From Sipunculus nudus (lineage: Eukaryota > Annelida > Sipuncula > Golfingiida > Sipunculidae): a stretch of 64,000 bases of DNA. Both the position numbers and the translations under genes were made by a program. This document shows positions 38,061 through 49,768 of this stretch, one piece after another. Under the pieces are notes generated by a model, which saw only the letters and a list, made by a program, of their open reading frames with translations, had not been told where the DNA came from and made no database searches. Location of the stretch: positions 17,617,979 through 17,681,978 of the forward strand of contig CM049321.1 of the NCBI GenBank assembly GCA_026874595.1, given 5' to 3'. The first letter of the stretch is position 1; the number at the start of each line of letters is the position of its first letter.

Positions 38061-38604
38061 CTGGGGGCTCGATAGACTGGTACCCCGCTCTATTATGCTC
38101 AGTCATAGAGACGGGCGTACAACGCCATCTTAAACACTCCCGGCAGACTGGTTCCAACTCCAGTATGTATTATATTTGATAAAAATAAGCATTTTGTTTG
38201 CTCAGAGAAGTAACCAAAAGTTGGCTGTAGATTAAGTGTGACATTAATGATTAGATTAATAGTTATTAATAATAAATCACTGCTACGTACAGTGGAACAT
38301 CAAAGATTCAGTATATCGTATTGTCTGTACATTGATCATTCAATTTTTGTGCAACAACTCATTCTTCAATATTTGAAAACTAGAAAACTAAAGAAAGTTA
38401 TTTTAAAAGAAATCTTCACGGATAATCAACCAGGATTGCGTGAACGTCCATGACAACCGGTATGAGCGTGCATACTTGAGTTGGAACCAGTCTGCAGGTA
38501 AGTCAGGAGTTGCCACTGGGAGTGTTTAAGATGGCGTTGTACGACTGTCTCTATGCTTGGCTGAGGGCCATAATAGAGCAGGGTACCATTCCATAGGGGC
38601 TCGA
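38061..38604. repeat. Imperfect inverted repeat, ~107/134-bp arms
   Basis: The left arm 38061-38167 (TCTATTATGCTCAGTCATAG, ACAACGCCATCTTAAACACT, CAGACTGGTTCCAACTC) is mirrored by the right arm 38471-38604 (GAGTTGGAACCAGTCTGCAG, AGTGTTTAAGATGGCGTTGT, ATAATAGAGCAGGGTACC). The right arm has ~20 extra bases starting GTAAGTCAGGAGTTGCC. The spacer of about 300 bp is AT-rich. Translated in one frame both arms share VQRHLKHS and QTGSNS, so the unit may come from a coding or transposon sequence. The 94-codon minus frame at 38426-38710 overlaps the right arm. Confidence 0.75.
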
Positions 38605-38668
38605 AGCCATGAACCTGAAGGAAAGTAGTGAATGGTTTGGCCTGCTCAAATAATGCATAGTGGCAACA

Positions 38669-39051
38669 GAAACGCTTCCGCGAAATTAAATACTCCGAGG
38701 GCAGTAACAAGGTGGAACCTATGTGAGATTTTGCTTCTATATATAATCACTTGTAACGGCAATGGTAGATAACCATCTGCAATAATATATTGATCAGGTC
38801 GACCATTAATTCTTTTAGACTAAATACAAACTGTTTCCCAGCAAATCTAAACCACGGAAACTCTTCCGAGTAATAAAATACCCCGAGGACAGTATACCAA
38901 GGGGAACGTATGTAAGACAGATTTTGCTCCTATATATAGCACTTCTAACCGCAAAGGTAGATAACCATTTGCAATAATATACAAGTATGATGTCATATCA
39001 TTAGCTCTTTTTGACTGAATACAAAAAGTTTCCCAGCAAAACCATTCCGGC
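38669..39051 (+). repeat. Tandem duplication of a ~190-bp unit
   Basis: Unit 1 (38669-38855) and unit 2 (38857-39051) share GAAAC(G/T)CTTCCG, a TACTCCGAGG/TACCCCGAGG block, CAATGGTAGATAACCATCTG, CAATAATATA and TTTCCCAGCAAA in order. Substitution divergence is substantial, and unit 2 has small insertions. The duplication sits between the inverted repeat and a family F copy, suggesting all are parts of one larger composite element. Confidence 0.8.
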
Positions 39052-39074
39052 ACCCGAACTTACTCTCTGAAATC

Positions 39075-39420
39075 CACTTGTTCTATAACTTATTATGGTT
39101 CTATGTGTATGTAAATACAGTCCGTCTGCATGTGTATGTTTACCATAATAAAACTGTCACTAGAGGTCCAATCGTTAGCATGCGAGAAAATTCACAAACA
39201 AGGTGAAGAACAAAACAGAGGAAACCCAATTAACAGACACATGGGTTTATAATTTGATGAATATTGATTTGTTAAGTTGATCTGTACGGCCACCAGATGG
39301 CGTGTGCGCTATGTTTTGTACCACTGGTCGCACCCGTTGCGACCTTTATCACATGTGCACTGGAGATGGAAACGGTTTCTAAATGAAATATTGGCAGATA
39401 GCATAATATTTTGAAAATAC
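39075..39420 (+). repeat. Dispersed repeat family F, copy 2
   Basis: The copy is collinear with 13065-13370: TTATGGTTCTATGTGTATGT, TCACTAGAGGTCCAATCG, AAGAACAAAACAGAGGAAAC, GTACCACTGGTCGCA and GAAATATTGGCAGA. It includes a CTCF-like motif at 39287-39305 that is not preserved in copy 1. Confidence 0.6.
39287..39305 (+). promoter_or_regulatory. CTCF-like motif
   Basis: CGGCCACCAGATGGCGTGT carries the GGCCACCAGRKGGCG core of the CTCF consensus in forward orientation. It is opposite in orientation to the sites at 3.2 and 20.4 kb. Confidence 0.4.
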
Positions 39421-39767
39421 ATTAAATTTTGTTTTATTTAAAAATGTATGGAAGCTGAATATGTCCCATATTAAATATGCTGTGAATGCTGTTTCTACTG
39501 AAACATGCTAACATTTTCAAACAAAATATTTCGAAAATGGTTTTATATCATGGAAGAAACAAGATATACCAATAAAATAAGCCAAGAAGACATACCAATA
39601 AAATAAGCCATCTGGAGATAAATAGTTTGATATATTATAATAGAAATGTGTCCCGGCATTACTGAGGCTGGATATATCGCGGTCATGATTAAATTTGAAA
39701 TTAAAATATTTTAATGAATAAAGATGTTACTTTACACATCTCAATAAATGTGAAATCCTGCACGGTG

Positions 39768-39769
<2 letters not shown>
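39421..39769. other. AT-rich non-coding stretch
   Basis: A ~23-bp phrase, ACCAATAAAATAAGCCA with flanks, is directly repeated near 39567 and 39595. Nothing else was recognised. Confidence 0.45.

Positions 39770-39812
<43 letters not shown>
39770..39812. repeat. (AT)n microsatellite
   Basis: A pure TA array of about 43 bp that abuts the MITE to its right. Confidence 0.95.
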
Positions 39813-39815
<3 letters not shown>

Positions 39816-39998
39816 TGAAACCTCTTTCTGTTGAACTAGCTTAAGTTGAATACGTCCCGCTTAAGTCGAAGTTACAGACTAGATTTTCCGGACAACTCTA
39901 GTTAAATTATAACCAAATAAAACTCGCTTGTATCGAACCTCGGATGTGTCGAAGTTTTCTGAGGGTCAATTCGACTTCGACACAACGAGGTTTCACTG
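39813..39998 (+). mobile_element. Tigger/pogo-like MITE, copy 3
   Basis: The element is 186 bp. It starts CAGTGAAACCTCTTTCTGTT and ends with CACAACGAGGTTTCACTG. The interior is collinear with copy 2 (ACCAAATAAAACTCGCTTGT, CTCGGATGTGTCGAAGTTTT). The left flank is TA. The right flank has two extra bases before TA. Confidence 0.85.
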
Positions 39999-40328
39999 GT
40001 TATGTATATATATTATACATACTTTGCAGGATATGAAGGAATATTATGTGAGTATTTGCCCATTGAATCTAAACGTTGTAGATGAATTTAAAAAAAAAAA
40101 GGTATTTCATGAATACAAGTGATATATATTTGGAAAGTATAATAGACTAGACGTATATATATAGTTCTGTTTCAAAGTGTGATGTGCTTAATTTTAGCCC
40201 TTTATATATTTCTGAGTTCAGATATAAACAGTCACTTTGGAATAGAAAACAATTAGAAATGTTTACTTTCTTCCACTTGAACGTCTCAGGTCCGGTCCCT
40301 TTACCTTATAAACTCTATCTGTTAACAG

Positions 40329-40582
40329 GGTGTCCTCACGAATCCAGATACGTCTCCAGCTGGAGTACATCTGAGTCCAATTATACAGACGTGCTGATCC
40401 GCGCAGAGCGCCGTGTGTGTCAGCTCACTCCATTAATAGTTCAGTTAGACCTCATAGTGTCACGTGCCGGAGTTGTCGCTGGTGTGCTGGTCGCTAGAAG
40501 GATGGATAGACGGGCAGAGACTAAAGTGGGAAATATTAGGAGAGACATATTTGACAAAGATGTATTAAAGAGTAATTCTTAA
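40329..40582 (+). other. Weak candidate terminal exon
   Basis: A pyrimidine-containing run ending CTGTTAACAG (AG at 40327-40328) precedes a GC-richer stretch that stays open to a TAA at 40580-40582. The predicted tail includes TPLIVQLDLIVSRAGVVAGV and ends with acidic/basic residues (RRDIFDKDVLKSNS). The frame extends upstream to 40184, but that part is AT-rich. I recognise no domain. An AATAAA lies near 40743. A chance open frame is the main alternative. Confidence 0.2.
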
Positions 40583-41621
40583 GTCCTGTTATTGCAATAC
40601 CATATACATAGCCCAGATAATATAACTATATTATTATACTATTATAATATATATGTATACACTCATGTAATAATAATTAATCATTCTTATAATAAGCTGT
40701 GCCAGGTGTATTATATGTGTGTGTGTGTGTGTAAATGGGGTGAATAAATGAAAAAAATTGTCAAACCATCACGGGATGAAGAAAGAAACCTTTTTTTAAT
40801 ATCTAAGAGAATAACTGTTCTCGACATGGTCAGATATTATTATTTTCGTTGTAAAAAACGTTGAAAATCGGACGAAAGAGCAACTCGGCGAAGAGATCAC
40901 GCCATAGTTGTACAAATCAACTGATATAAATATACAAAAAAACTGGTACCGTTGAACAATACCGTGTCTGTCGAACTAAGCTTTGTCGAACAATGAAGTT
41001 TAGACAACCGCATTGCATGTGGGACATTTAATTCTCGCTTCATCGAGAACCCATACATTTTATGTCGAATATTTAAACATATACCAAACATATAGATCAA
41101 CTAAATTGAGCTGAATTTCTGTATACTTGACGTTTTAAATTATGTATATTGACATAAGTTGCCAATTTATACTCTTATATACTGAATTTACTTATCGAAA
41201 TATATTCATGTTTACTTAAATTCACCTTATAAATATCTATACATTTCGTTACATGTAAAATATTATATATGTTCACGATGTGTATTGAAATTACACGGTC
41301 GACCTCAAAAGTATAATTTATGTAACGTCTTTACAGTTATAAGTATAACCACGACCATACAAGTGCATATATGTCCGCGCCATGTATATAAATACTGGCA
41401 ACACGTATTCTTCTTGAAATATATTTTATTTAAAAAAATGATATTAAAAAATTCAGATTCGCAGAGTGCATGAGCACCAGATCATGCATTAATGATGCTT
41501 TTAATCTTTTTCTATCCTTAAAAATTAATATTATGTAAATAATTAAACATGATTTTCAATGTTCACTTCATCAATAATATATATATTTAGCAAATGATAC
41601 AAAGATAGAAAATTATTAATA

Positions 41622-41624
<3 letters not shown>
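40583..41624. other. AT-rich stretch with possible MITE remnant
   Basis: Between 40940 and 41075 the words GTCGAACTAAG, TTGTCGAACAATGAAG and TTTTATGTCGAAT recall the interior of the Tigger-like MITEs. The ends cannot be paired. A short (GT)n lies near 40718-40732. Confidence 0.4.

Positions 41625-41681
<57 letters not shown>
41625..41681. repeat. (AT)n microsatellite
   Basis: An AT array of about 57 bp. Confidence 0.95.
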
Positions 41682-41687
<6 letters not shown>

Positions 41688-41819
41688 CTATTCTTGGGTT
41701 TATTGAATTCTTAAATAATACGACACCATCCATGGATCTTCGTTAGGAATTTTAATTTCATATTCCAATTTATTTATTTTATAAATTTACATATTAATAT
41801 AATGAAATATACATATATA

Positions 41820-41822
<3 letters not shown>

Positions 41823-41866
<44 letters not shown>
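41823..41866. repeat. (AT)n microsatellite
   Basis: An AT array of about 44 bp, 140 bp from the previous one. Confidence 0.95.
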
Positions 41867-41872
<6 letters not shown>

Positions 41873-44330
41873 TATATTGTCTTTTTAAGCAATGTATGAC
41901 ATTTTATCCTGCACAACATAAAGACGTTAAATATTTACCATGACTTCAAATTGCAATCAATTAACATTAATTTTAACAAATATGGGCATTTCTGTATTTT
42001 TATCATTCAAAGAAAATTCAGTCAAAGCACTGTATACTGGTATACTGTAATAACTGTATGTTACTAAGTTTTTATCTAGGTTAGCCCTATTATTTGAAGT
42101 TTCCATGCATTCATGTGAATGAATTTTGTGATGGTCCCCATTCCTGTAGTGGACATCAGTGCCTCGGGGCACAGGCTGGATTACCCTTGTCCAGGCCCGT
42201 GACAAGGTCATTTATCATATGGAGATGTCACAAAAATACATTAATAACAAATAGAAATGACATATAATTTCAGCTGAAAACTGTAGATAATGTTCTGCTT
42301 GAAACATATGTAAAATATAAGATATTTGGACAAATATGTATTTTAAAATAAAAAATGAATGACTGGACTAAGTTTTGGCCTTGAGTGATTACATTTGACT
42401 AGCCAGTGGTGATGTGTGTCAGCCACAGAGGTCATTAAGCTCCACCCCCACCCCACCCCTGTAAACAGATCTGATAGCAGGACCGCATCACATGGGTGAA
42501 ATCAAATCGCCAAATCAAGTTAGCCTGAATAGACTATAAGTATAAATTTATTTAATACATGATTAAATTAGATCATCAGCTGCGATGGTAACATCTAAAG
42601 TGGAATTTTAGGAGCTATAACTAGATAAAATTAAGTGAATATCGTTTAAATACGGCGGTCAATAGTAATGGAACAGTGAACATTTAAAGGAAATTTTAGA
42701 ACCGCAAAAACCTGTTATCAGGCGTTCTCCGTCCGCCAGAAAAAAAATGTAACCTATTGGGCCCAACTATTAAATAGTCGAAGGCCAAGGTCATGAGAAA
42801 CATGCGAAAACCGGCATCGGCTGATCTCCATTTGTGATAAATAGCTAATTTATATAATAAAAAATAGTGTGAATGAATTATGAATGAAAATATATATACA
42901 TGTAATTATTGCAGAAATATAACAGAACATTTGCAAACTCAAATAAACTGAGGCAATTTTATATAGGGTATTTAAATGATCGATGACATTTAATAATTAA
43001 CTCATGGCTTAAAAGTTTATTTTCTCTAGGGGACGCTTGAACAAAACATGCGGAATTTAAATCATACATTTTCTATTTTTCATGAATTTCAACTTTAGGA
43101 TATAGGGGACAACTGTACGTTAAAACATATACTCTGGAATATATAGAGATTGAATTTATAAATACATATTAACCTGGATTGTTCTACTTTACGAAATATT
43201 TAATTTTTTTAGCAACCTATACCAGTGATATATACATATGTAAATATTTAATATAGTGTGGATAAATATTGTAGTAAATATGAATTGTCAATAACACAAT
43301 TATTCAAGCACATCTGTTTAAATAATTATATTACAAATATATTAAATATTTAAAAATACATTTAACATATTACAACTTCATTAAACATGTCAATATAAAT
43401 ATAACAAATTATAGATGTCATATAGATGCCTTACTTAGATTATTTTTCAAATGGAATTAAATAAATGCGATTTCAGTTTATATGCTATCTATAATGTTAT
43501 CATTTCTCCGATAAATTTGGTTTTACTACCGACATTATACCAATTATCTTTCCTAAAATACCATGATTTCTCTTTAACAAGATATAAATATAAATTATAT
43601 TTGTTCTCTTCACGCCAATTGTGGCATCTGTGGTGTATATATTATAAGGTTTTACAACAACGTCTTTGGCTTAAGTTGTTGCTTACTCCATGGCAGCAGG
43701 ACCATCCAATCTCGTCTCTCTCTCTTTCTCTATTTATTTTCCTTCTCCAGGATACTCTTTTTCCACCTTTTTCCTTTTACTTTCCATGTTAGTGATATTT
43801 TAGTATTATAGTCCATATCCCGTCTAAGCTCATGCTCTATATATTCTCTTCTTTTTAACCATTTTACTTGCTTCGATACTTTTTTTTAATTTATGAGTAA
43901 CAATAAATGATATGATAATCTTTCAATATTGCCTACGAAGATAGGTTGATGGTTTTATAATGCTTGCTATATATCTATAATAATTCTTAATATTTAAATT
44001 AAATTATACAGATGCATGTATATATTAAATTTAATCTTCGATAGGCATAGATTGAAATTGTCTGAAATATGCATAGTGTCGGTCAATAAGAGGAATAAGC
44101 ATGTATACATTCCAAAAATATGCACGTATAAACAGCGATTTAAAACAGATTTTGACAATATATATGTATGTATAACTCACCGGATGGTATAGTGGTAAGT
44201 TTTTAGTGACGCAGTCCTGGACGTCTAACTTGGCATCTTGTCTTGGTCTTTCAGAGGATTTCCTTAACGTAAGGAAATGCATGCAGTTGCGCGCGCTTAC
44301 ACACAAACACACACGCGTACGCAAACTCGA

Positions 44331-44332
<2 letters not shown>
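41867..44332. other. Very AT-rich non-coding stretch
   Basis: The longest frame (113 codons, 43451-43792) is hydrophobic and AT-driven, with no recognised feature. GGATGGTATAGTGGTAAG at about 44183-44200 resembles a tRNA A box, but no B box follows, so at most it is a decayed SINE head. Confidence 0.45.

Positions 44333-44377
<45 letters not shown>
44333..44377. repeat. (AT)n microsatellite with CA/CG-rich flank
   Basis: The AT array is preceded by alternating CA and CG steps (44290-44325). Confidence 0.95.
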
Positions 44378-44379
<2 letters not shown>

Positions 44380-44847
44380 CCTATATACATAATCGGGAGA
44401 ATACCAAATCAAAAGCATATATACAGCTGTCTTGGTTTCTTAATTCAATTTCTTTGTCTGTTAGTTATCAGTCCGTTAAAAGTTACAGAGTCCAACTGAA
44501 CAAACTGTTCTTAATTCTTTACTTGAAAACTTATGTATATGCTCGACATTAGTGTGCAAATGGAACATGACATGACAGGGGTAAATATATATATTTTGAG
44601 CTGTGGAAATAATTGAGATGACTGAAAGGCTAATACCGCAAACCACCGGGGTTAACTTGATGTGTCACGTGTGTGAAAAGCAATGTAATTTTGAAATAAT
44701 TCCCCATAAAACGTGAAAATGAATATATTACTCGGATAGATCTGCTTGTGTCAGTTCATTACCTTGAACCCTAAGTTTTTTAGATTTTATTTTTAACAAC
44801 GAACAAGCAAACAATTCGTGTTGGGATATATTTTTGTACGTAGTTTG
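44378..44847. other. AT-rich non-coding stretch
   Basis: Nothing recognised. Confidence 0.45.
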
Positions 44848-44866
44848 ATATATATATATATATATA
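44848..44866. repeat. (AT)n array, left remnant
   Basis: A short TA array directly left of the MITE. Together with the array at 45296-45335 it appears to have been one microsatellite before insertion. Confidence 0.8.
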
Positions 44867-45294
44867 CTGTGGTTGCCTTTTTGTTCGCGAGGGTTTTAAC
44901 TTCGCGATATTCGCGAATGGGAAATAATCGCGAAAATGCAACCCTCGGGAATAATCGGCCAATTGAGAATGTCCTTATTTAATGTAATCAATACTTGTAT
45001 GGTAATAGTTTAGAACAGAGAGAATTTTTTTAATAAATTACATCCTTTCAGGTATAGGGAAATGTAAGCCTTAAATTTGAACTAAACCCCCTATGCTGTG
45101 TGTGCAGGCCCATCATTATATAAGAAAATGTCACAAACTCATGACTTATTCTCATCTTATAATACACACAGGTATATGGCTTTGCCAAAGATTTGATTTT
45201 GGTTCTTGTGAGATCGCGAAAATGAAACCCTCGCAAAACATTAAAAATGGAAAAATCGCGAAATTTCAGCCTCGCGAATATGAAGCCAACCACA

Positions 45295-45295
<1 letters not shown>
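44867..45295. mobile_element. MITE with TTCGCGA-rich inverted ends
   Basis: The element is 429 bp. The left end CTGTGGTTGCCTTTTTGTTC then GCGAGGG, and the right end CGCGAATATGAAGCCAACCA then CAG, are imperfect inverted repeats. Both sub-terminal regions are studded with TCGCGA/TTCGCGAA words (left 44886-44935, right 45212-45277). TA dinucleotides flank both ends. There is no coding capacity. The TA target and repeated palindromic sub-terminal words suggest a Tc1/mariner-type non-autonomous element. Confidence 0.8.

Positions 45296-45335
<40 letters not shown>
45296..45335. repeat. (AT)n array, right remnant
   Basis: A TA array of about 40 bp directly right of the MITE. Confidence 0.9.
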
Positions 45336-45337
<2 letters not shown>

Positions 45338-46667
45338 TTTGTTCTAATCCTATGTGAGGCTGGGAGTATCATTTTTTAAATTAAATCAAATTTTGAACAA
45401 CAAAATAATAATTACTTTAAGTTTAACTTTCCCAAAATATATCCCATTAGATGGGGAATTCCATATCGTGCAACATTATATATATTTGTGCACTTTAGGC
45501 GTCGGAATTGAATATTTTCTGTGACTATTGGCCCATTGAATCTATATATAAACGACAAATGCATGACTTTATATATAAAAGATACAGGGCCGCTTCTTTT
45601 GCAGGACCATTCTCCGTTTATCACCATGCATCCCTTCTTATATATCGTTTATAAACCTCGTGCCTGTTCACATTCACAATGTACACTAACTCTTTTGAAA
45701 GTCCATAGCTCTTTAGTCTCAAATTACGATGCTGCAACACTATGCGTGTGAGGCCATCATATTACTCTTACAGCATGATCCTCTCAGGAGATCTGACTGC
45801 TGTACATGATATACCCGTTTCCTCAATATGGATTCCTTTAATCAACATCCATTTTTTTATATTCTTGAGCTAACATTGATTTTTTTCCAGTGACAGCCGG
45901 ATATATAAATATATATGTGTAAACAACTTTTGCTCTCCCCCATTCCCAAGGAAGCAGACATGATCCCAACATGGTGGGTATACTATATTAATAGTTTCTT
46001 TTTCCCAGGAGAGTTCACTTCCGTCTTGTATTTGAAACATTTAAACTGCCATCATGAATACTTACTTTATTAACACCAACTGTACTTTACTTTTTTAAAT
46101 AAATCATTCTTTCTATTCAAATGCAAAAACAATACCATGTCAACCGCGAAATATGGAATTATGGCCCTCGAGATCTGCTTTGGATGGTTTTACATCAACT
46201 GACTGTATACATCCAAATGTTCTTGCTTCTCATGACACCATAATCACTGTACTAAGGTTCAGTGAATTTTTATCAATCATTCAAAAGTTTAAGATGGTAA
46301 TTTGTACTTAAAATTTAAAATTTTGCGTTATTTACTCTTATGATTTTGTTGTATTTCCTTCGAAAATTTTAAAATATGAAGTCGACTAATATCGCAAGCC
46401 CATCTGTGGATCGACCGCTGGCGCAAACGCAATTGGCCAGATCGACCAATGACACGTGACACAGGCACTATAATGTAACATTATACAAATATAATTAAAC
46501 ATAAAATATCACATATATATATATATGACTTAATGAGCTAGTAAAGTGTGAATTTTTAAATATTTTGAGACTACTTTATACACTAAATACTTAGCGGCAC
46601 AGTTTCCTAGCTCTGTGTGTGTCTCCGCACTGAAATATACTTAAATTGCATATAAAACTATGCGTGT

Positions 46668-46669
<2 letters not shown>
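45336..46669. other. AT-rich non-coding stretch
   Basis: A near-palindromic ATCGACC...GGCCAGATCGACC pair lies around 46411-46446. No gene is supported. Confidence 0.45.
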
Positions 46670-46713
<44 letters not shown>

Positions 46714-46768
46714 TTATATATATATATATATATAATATACAGAGAGAATAAAAACAAATGGGTGTTAT

Positions 46769-46851
<83 letters not shown>
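46670..46851. repeat. Compound microsatellite (AT)n-(AC)n-(AT)n
   Basis: TA arrays at 46670-46738 and 46806-46851 bracket a unique 35-bp piece and a pure (AC)n array at about 46776-46806. Confidence 0.95.
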
Positions 46852-48652
46852 CCAGCTATTTAAAGTAAAATATGTTATTTTATCCAATTGTATTATATAT
46901 TAAAGTGCTGATATGTATTATTTTGTATATTACTATAATCTTTAATACATTTTAATACATTTTCTAATATTCGCCAGAACCCGTGTGCCTTAAATATAAT
47001 CAAAGTTCAAGGTGTTTTCAAAATTCATCAGGATTGCGTTTTCTGCATGCACCTGCACGAGTCGCTTTGTCCACACAAGTCCGAACAAGTGTGGAAATTA
47101 CTCGCAGCAAACAGCTGTATATCACCGTAATTTTAACACGTGTTAATGTACGTTAACCCAACCAGAATACCACATCAAAGGTGGATAAAGAAATGAAAGT
47201 TACCCGTAAGTTAAGAGAGAAATTTGAACCTGTAATTACGAAACTGATCTTATAATTTTCCCCCGGGAGGTCCGGTTCTGAGCTATAATTTACTCCGCTG
47301 GCAATGCGCATGCCCCACGCGGGACGGTTCTGTTTCCTGGCAGCCGAACATCGTAGGTATATACCTCCGTGGGAAAACTCTGTAAATCTGTAAATTTATA
47401 CACTAAGTGACAAAAAAATGCAAAAGCTAAATTTTATTTGATAAAACTTTTATTTAATATTTTTTTGCCAGCTGAACATATTAAAAATTGATATCATTTA
47501 AATATGATATCATAAAGTTATAATATACTCATATATTATTCATGTATATACATATGCATGGGATTTATATGCCGGTAACTGATTATCCATAACATATTAT
47601 GGCACACTCACGAACACATGCACATGCACACATATTAGAAACTTCTTTATGTACGATTATTTATGCTGTCTTGTCGATCTACACATGGTACTGATTGGAC
47701 TGACTAAATATTCACTCAAAATAGTTCAGAATAACCCTTCGGTAAACATAAATCTAGATTTGACATTTGCCATGACACTTATTTTTTCCAGAGTTTTAAC
47801 TATATATTTAGTTTCAGAAGTTTCAGATATATGAGACATATATTATACTGGATTTATTTACACACAAATATGCAGAACCCTGTTTTCATTTTAATCAGAA
47901 CATCCCAGGATATCTTTTAATTAAAATCATACTGATTAATAGTTATCAAATTACCTATACTTGGTGTTTGCTGGATTATGGGCATTTTCAAATGTATACC
48001 CATTTCCTGGCTGTAGGACCGGAAGATCATATAGCTAGTCTTGCAGTATGCAGTCACTGATCATTGCCGATTATATACAGATAGATAGTAGATAGTATTT
48101 ATTATAGTATCTTGTACAATATTTTCAAAACACGAAACATTACAAATCACATGATACTCAACCCTCAGCGGGGTTAATACACTCTATAACCACAAATTAA
48201 ATGAAACTTACGTTGGATAAAATAAGTGTGACTGTCCAACTGCCCATGCTGTGACTAAATATTCACACATCTGTTTAGAATGAATTGATAAAAAAATTAT
48301 ATTTCGTAGTTTATACCAGTACAGTAGAATCATAAATGTTCTGGAAGCGACCACTTTCAACTTTTAAAGGCGATATCCCACAACTTAATTGATCCATGAG
48401 AAACTTCTTATGCCTATAGAAAGATTCATTTTCAAACATGATTATGTTTCTATATTTGTATTAATCAATTTTATCAAAAAGACCAGTCAAAAATGCATGT
48501 GCTTGGACTGACAACTGACCCTGACATCTTACTATCGACATCTGACATCGTACTATTACCTTCATGACGTGAAAAATGTCAAACAAATCGGTAATTCTAA
48601 ATTTAACATAGATTTCCTCCCTTTAGGACGCTCCAAAATAACAGAAGACCCT
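46852..48652. other. AT-rich stretch with GC-richer island at 47255-47390
   Basis: The island holds CCCCCGGGAGGTCCGGTTCTG, GCAATGCGCATGCCCC (NRF1-like) and CGTGGGAAA at 47368-47376, which matches the Su(H)/RBPJ consensus. No start codon context or downstream exon is recognisable. Confidence 0.35.
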
Positions 48653-48685
48653 CCAATCAATCAATCAATCAATCAACCAGTCAAT

Positions 48686-48728
<43 letters not shown>
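48653..48728. repeat. (CAAT)n then (AT)n microsatellite
   Basis: About nine CAAT/TCAA units pass directly into a pure TA array. Confidence 0.95.
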
Positions 48729-48731
<3 letters not shown>

Positions 48732-48938
48732 CATATATAAATATATATAAATCGATCGTCGTCGGGAACCGTTTAAATGTGCAGCAAAATTATCAAATAT
48801 ATTTAATTAAACAGCATGCTAGCAGAGCAGAATTTAAATATGTATACATTACATTCTACAATAAATATAAGAGTTACACGTGAGGCTAATAGCTGCATGC
48901 ACTGGTTTGTATGATGGGATTGCACGTTGAAAAAGTGT

Positions 48939-49111
48939 ACGTTATTTTACGCGACAATGGCGTGGCAGCAAAGTTAACACTGCATATTTGCGTAATTTTA
49001 CACACATTTGATTAAATCTTTCGCGTAATTTTACGCCACAAAGTGCGTAATTTAACGCCCATTTGGCATTTAGATATAGCGTAAATTTACGTGATTAAAA
49101 TCGTAATTTTA
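48939..49111. repeat. Cluster of GCGTAATTTTACGC palindromes
   Basis: Six related near-palindromes lie at 48939-48953, 48990-49003, 49023-49036, 49045-49059, 49079-49093 and 49102-49111, 10-40 bp apart. They have the form GCGTAAWTTTACGC with 0-3 changes. A symmetric motif repeated at irregular spacing differs from a simple satellite. It could be the interior of a MITE or an array of binding sites. Confidence 0.6.
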
Positions 49112-49730
49112 TATTAAAAGTCACGTTTTTATTTTTTCATTTAAGATAATCATGCCCTTAATGATGGAATAGAAGACACTGAATCTTCTTCATGTTTAAC
49201 TGATCGATACAATCCTTTATTGATGGCTGATTAAAGAATAAATAGAATTAAAATGACAATCAATATCTCTGATAAGAATCCATATCAAACATATATGCAT
49301 TATTCATAAACCTCTGAGCAAACCAAATAAGCTTTTATAACATTCCTATGCTGTATAACACTGAAAACATTACAGCAAGTTTTCAGAGTATATCCAGATA
49401 TTACAAGGCAGTCAGTCCTAAGTAAAATAATTAAGCCATTCATTGTTATTTGATATAAGGTCAGTCAAAGAAAGACTTTAATAACCGCATGCGTAAAGTA
49501 TATCTGGATACTGCAAAGGGACAGAAAGTGTTACAAGTGCATGTTAAAGAAAATTTAATTTAACTCAATAAGAATAATCTCGATATATACAGCTCATGTA
49601 TCCATCGGCTACTCATTCCTAAAGTTGTCCAATCTATGTGCGTCGTATTGCAATGTAAAATAACGAACGCTGAAGTTTTGAATATGAATCGAATCATGTC
49701 TAAATCCTATAATAATACTAAACGGTAATG

Positions 49731-49768
<38 letters not shown>

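Noticed and set aside
44183-44200. tRNA A-box-like sequence
   Set aside because: There is no B box at tRNA spacing and no cloverleaf stems.
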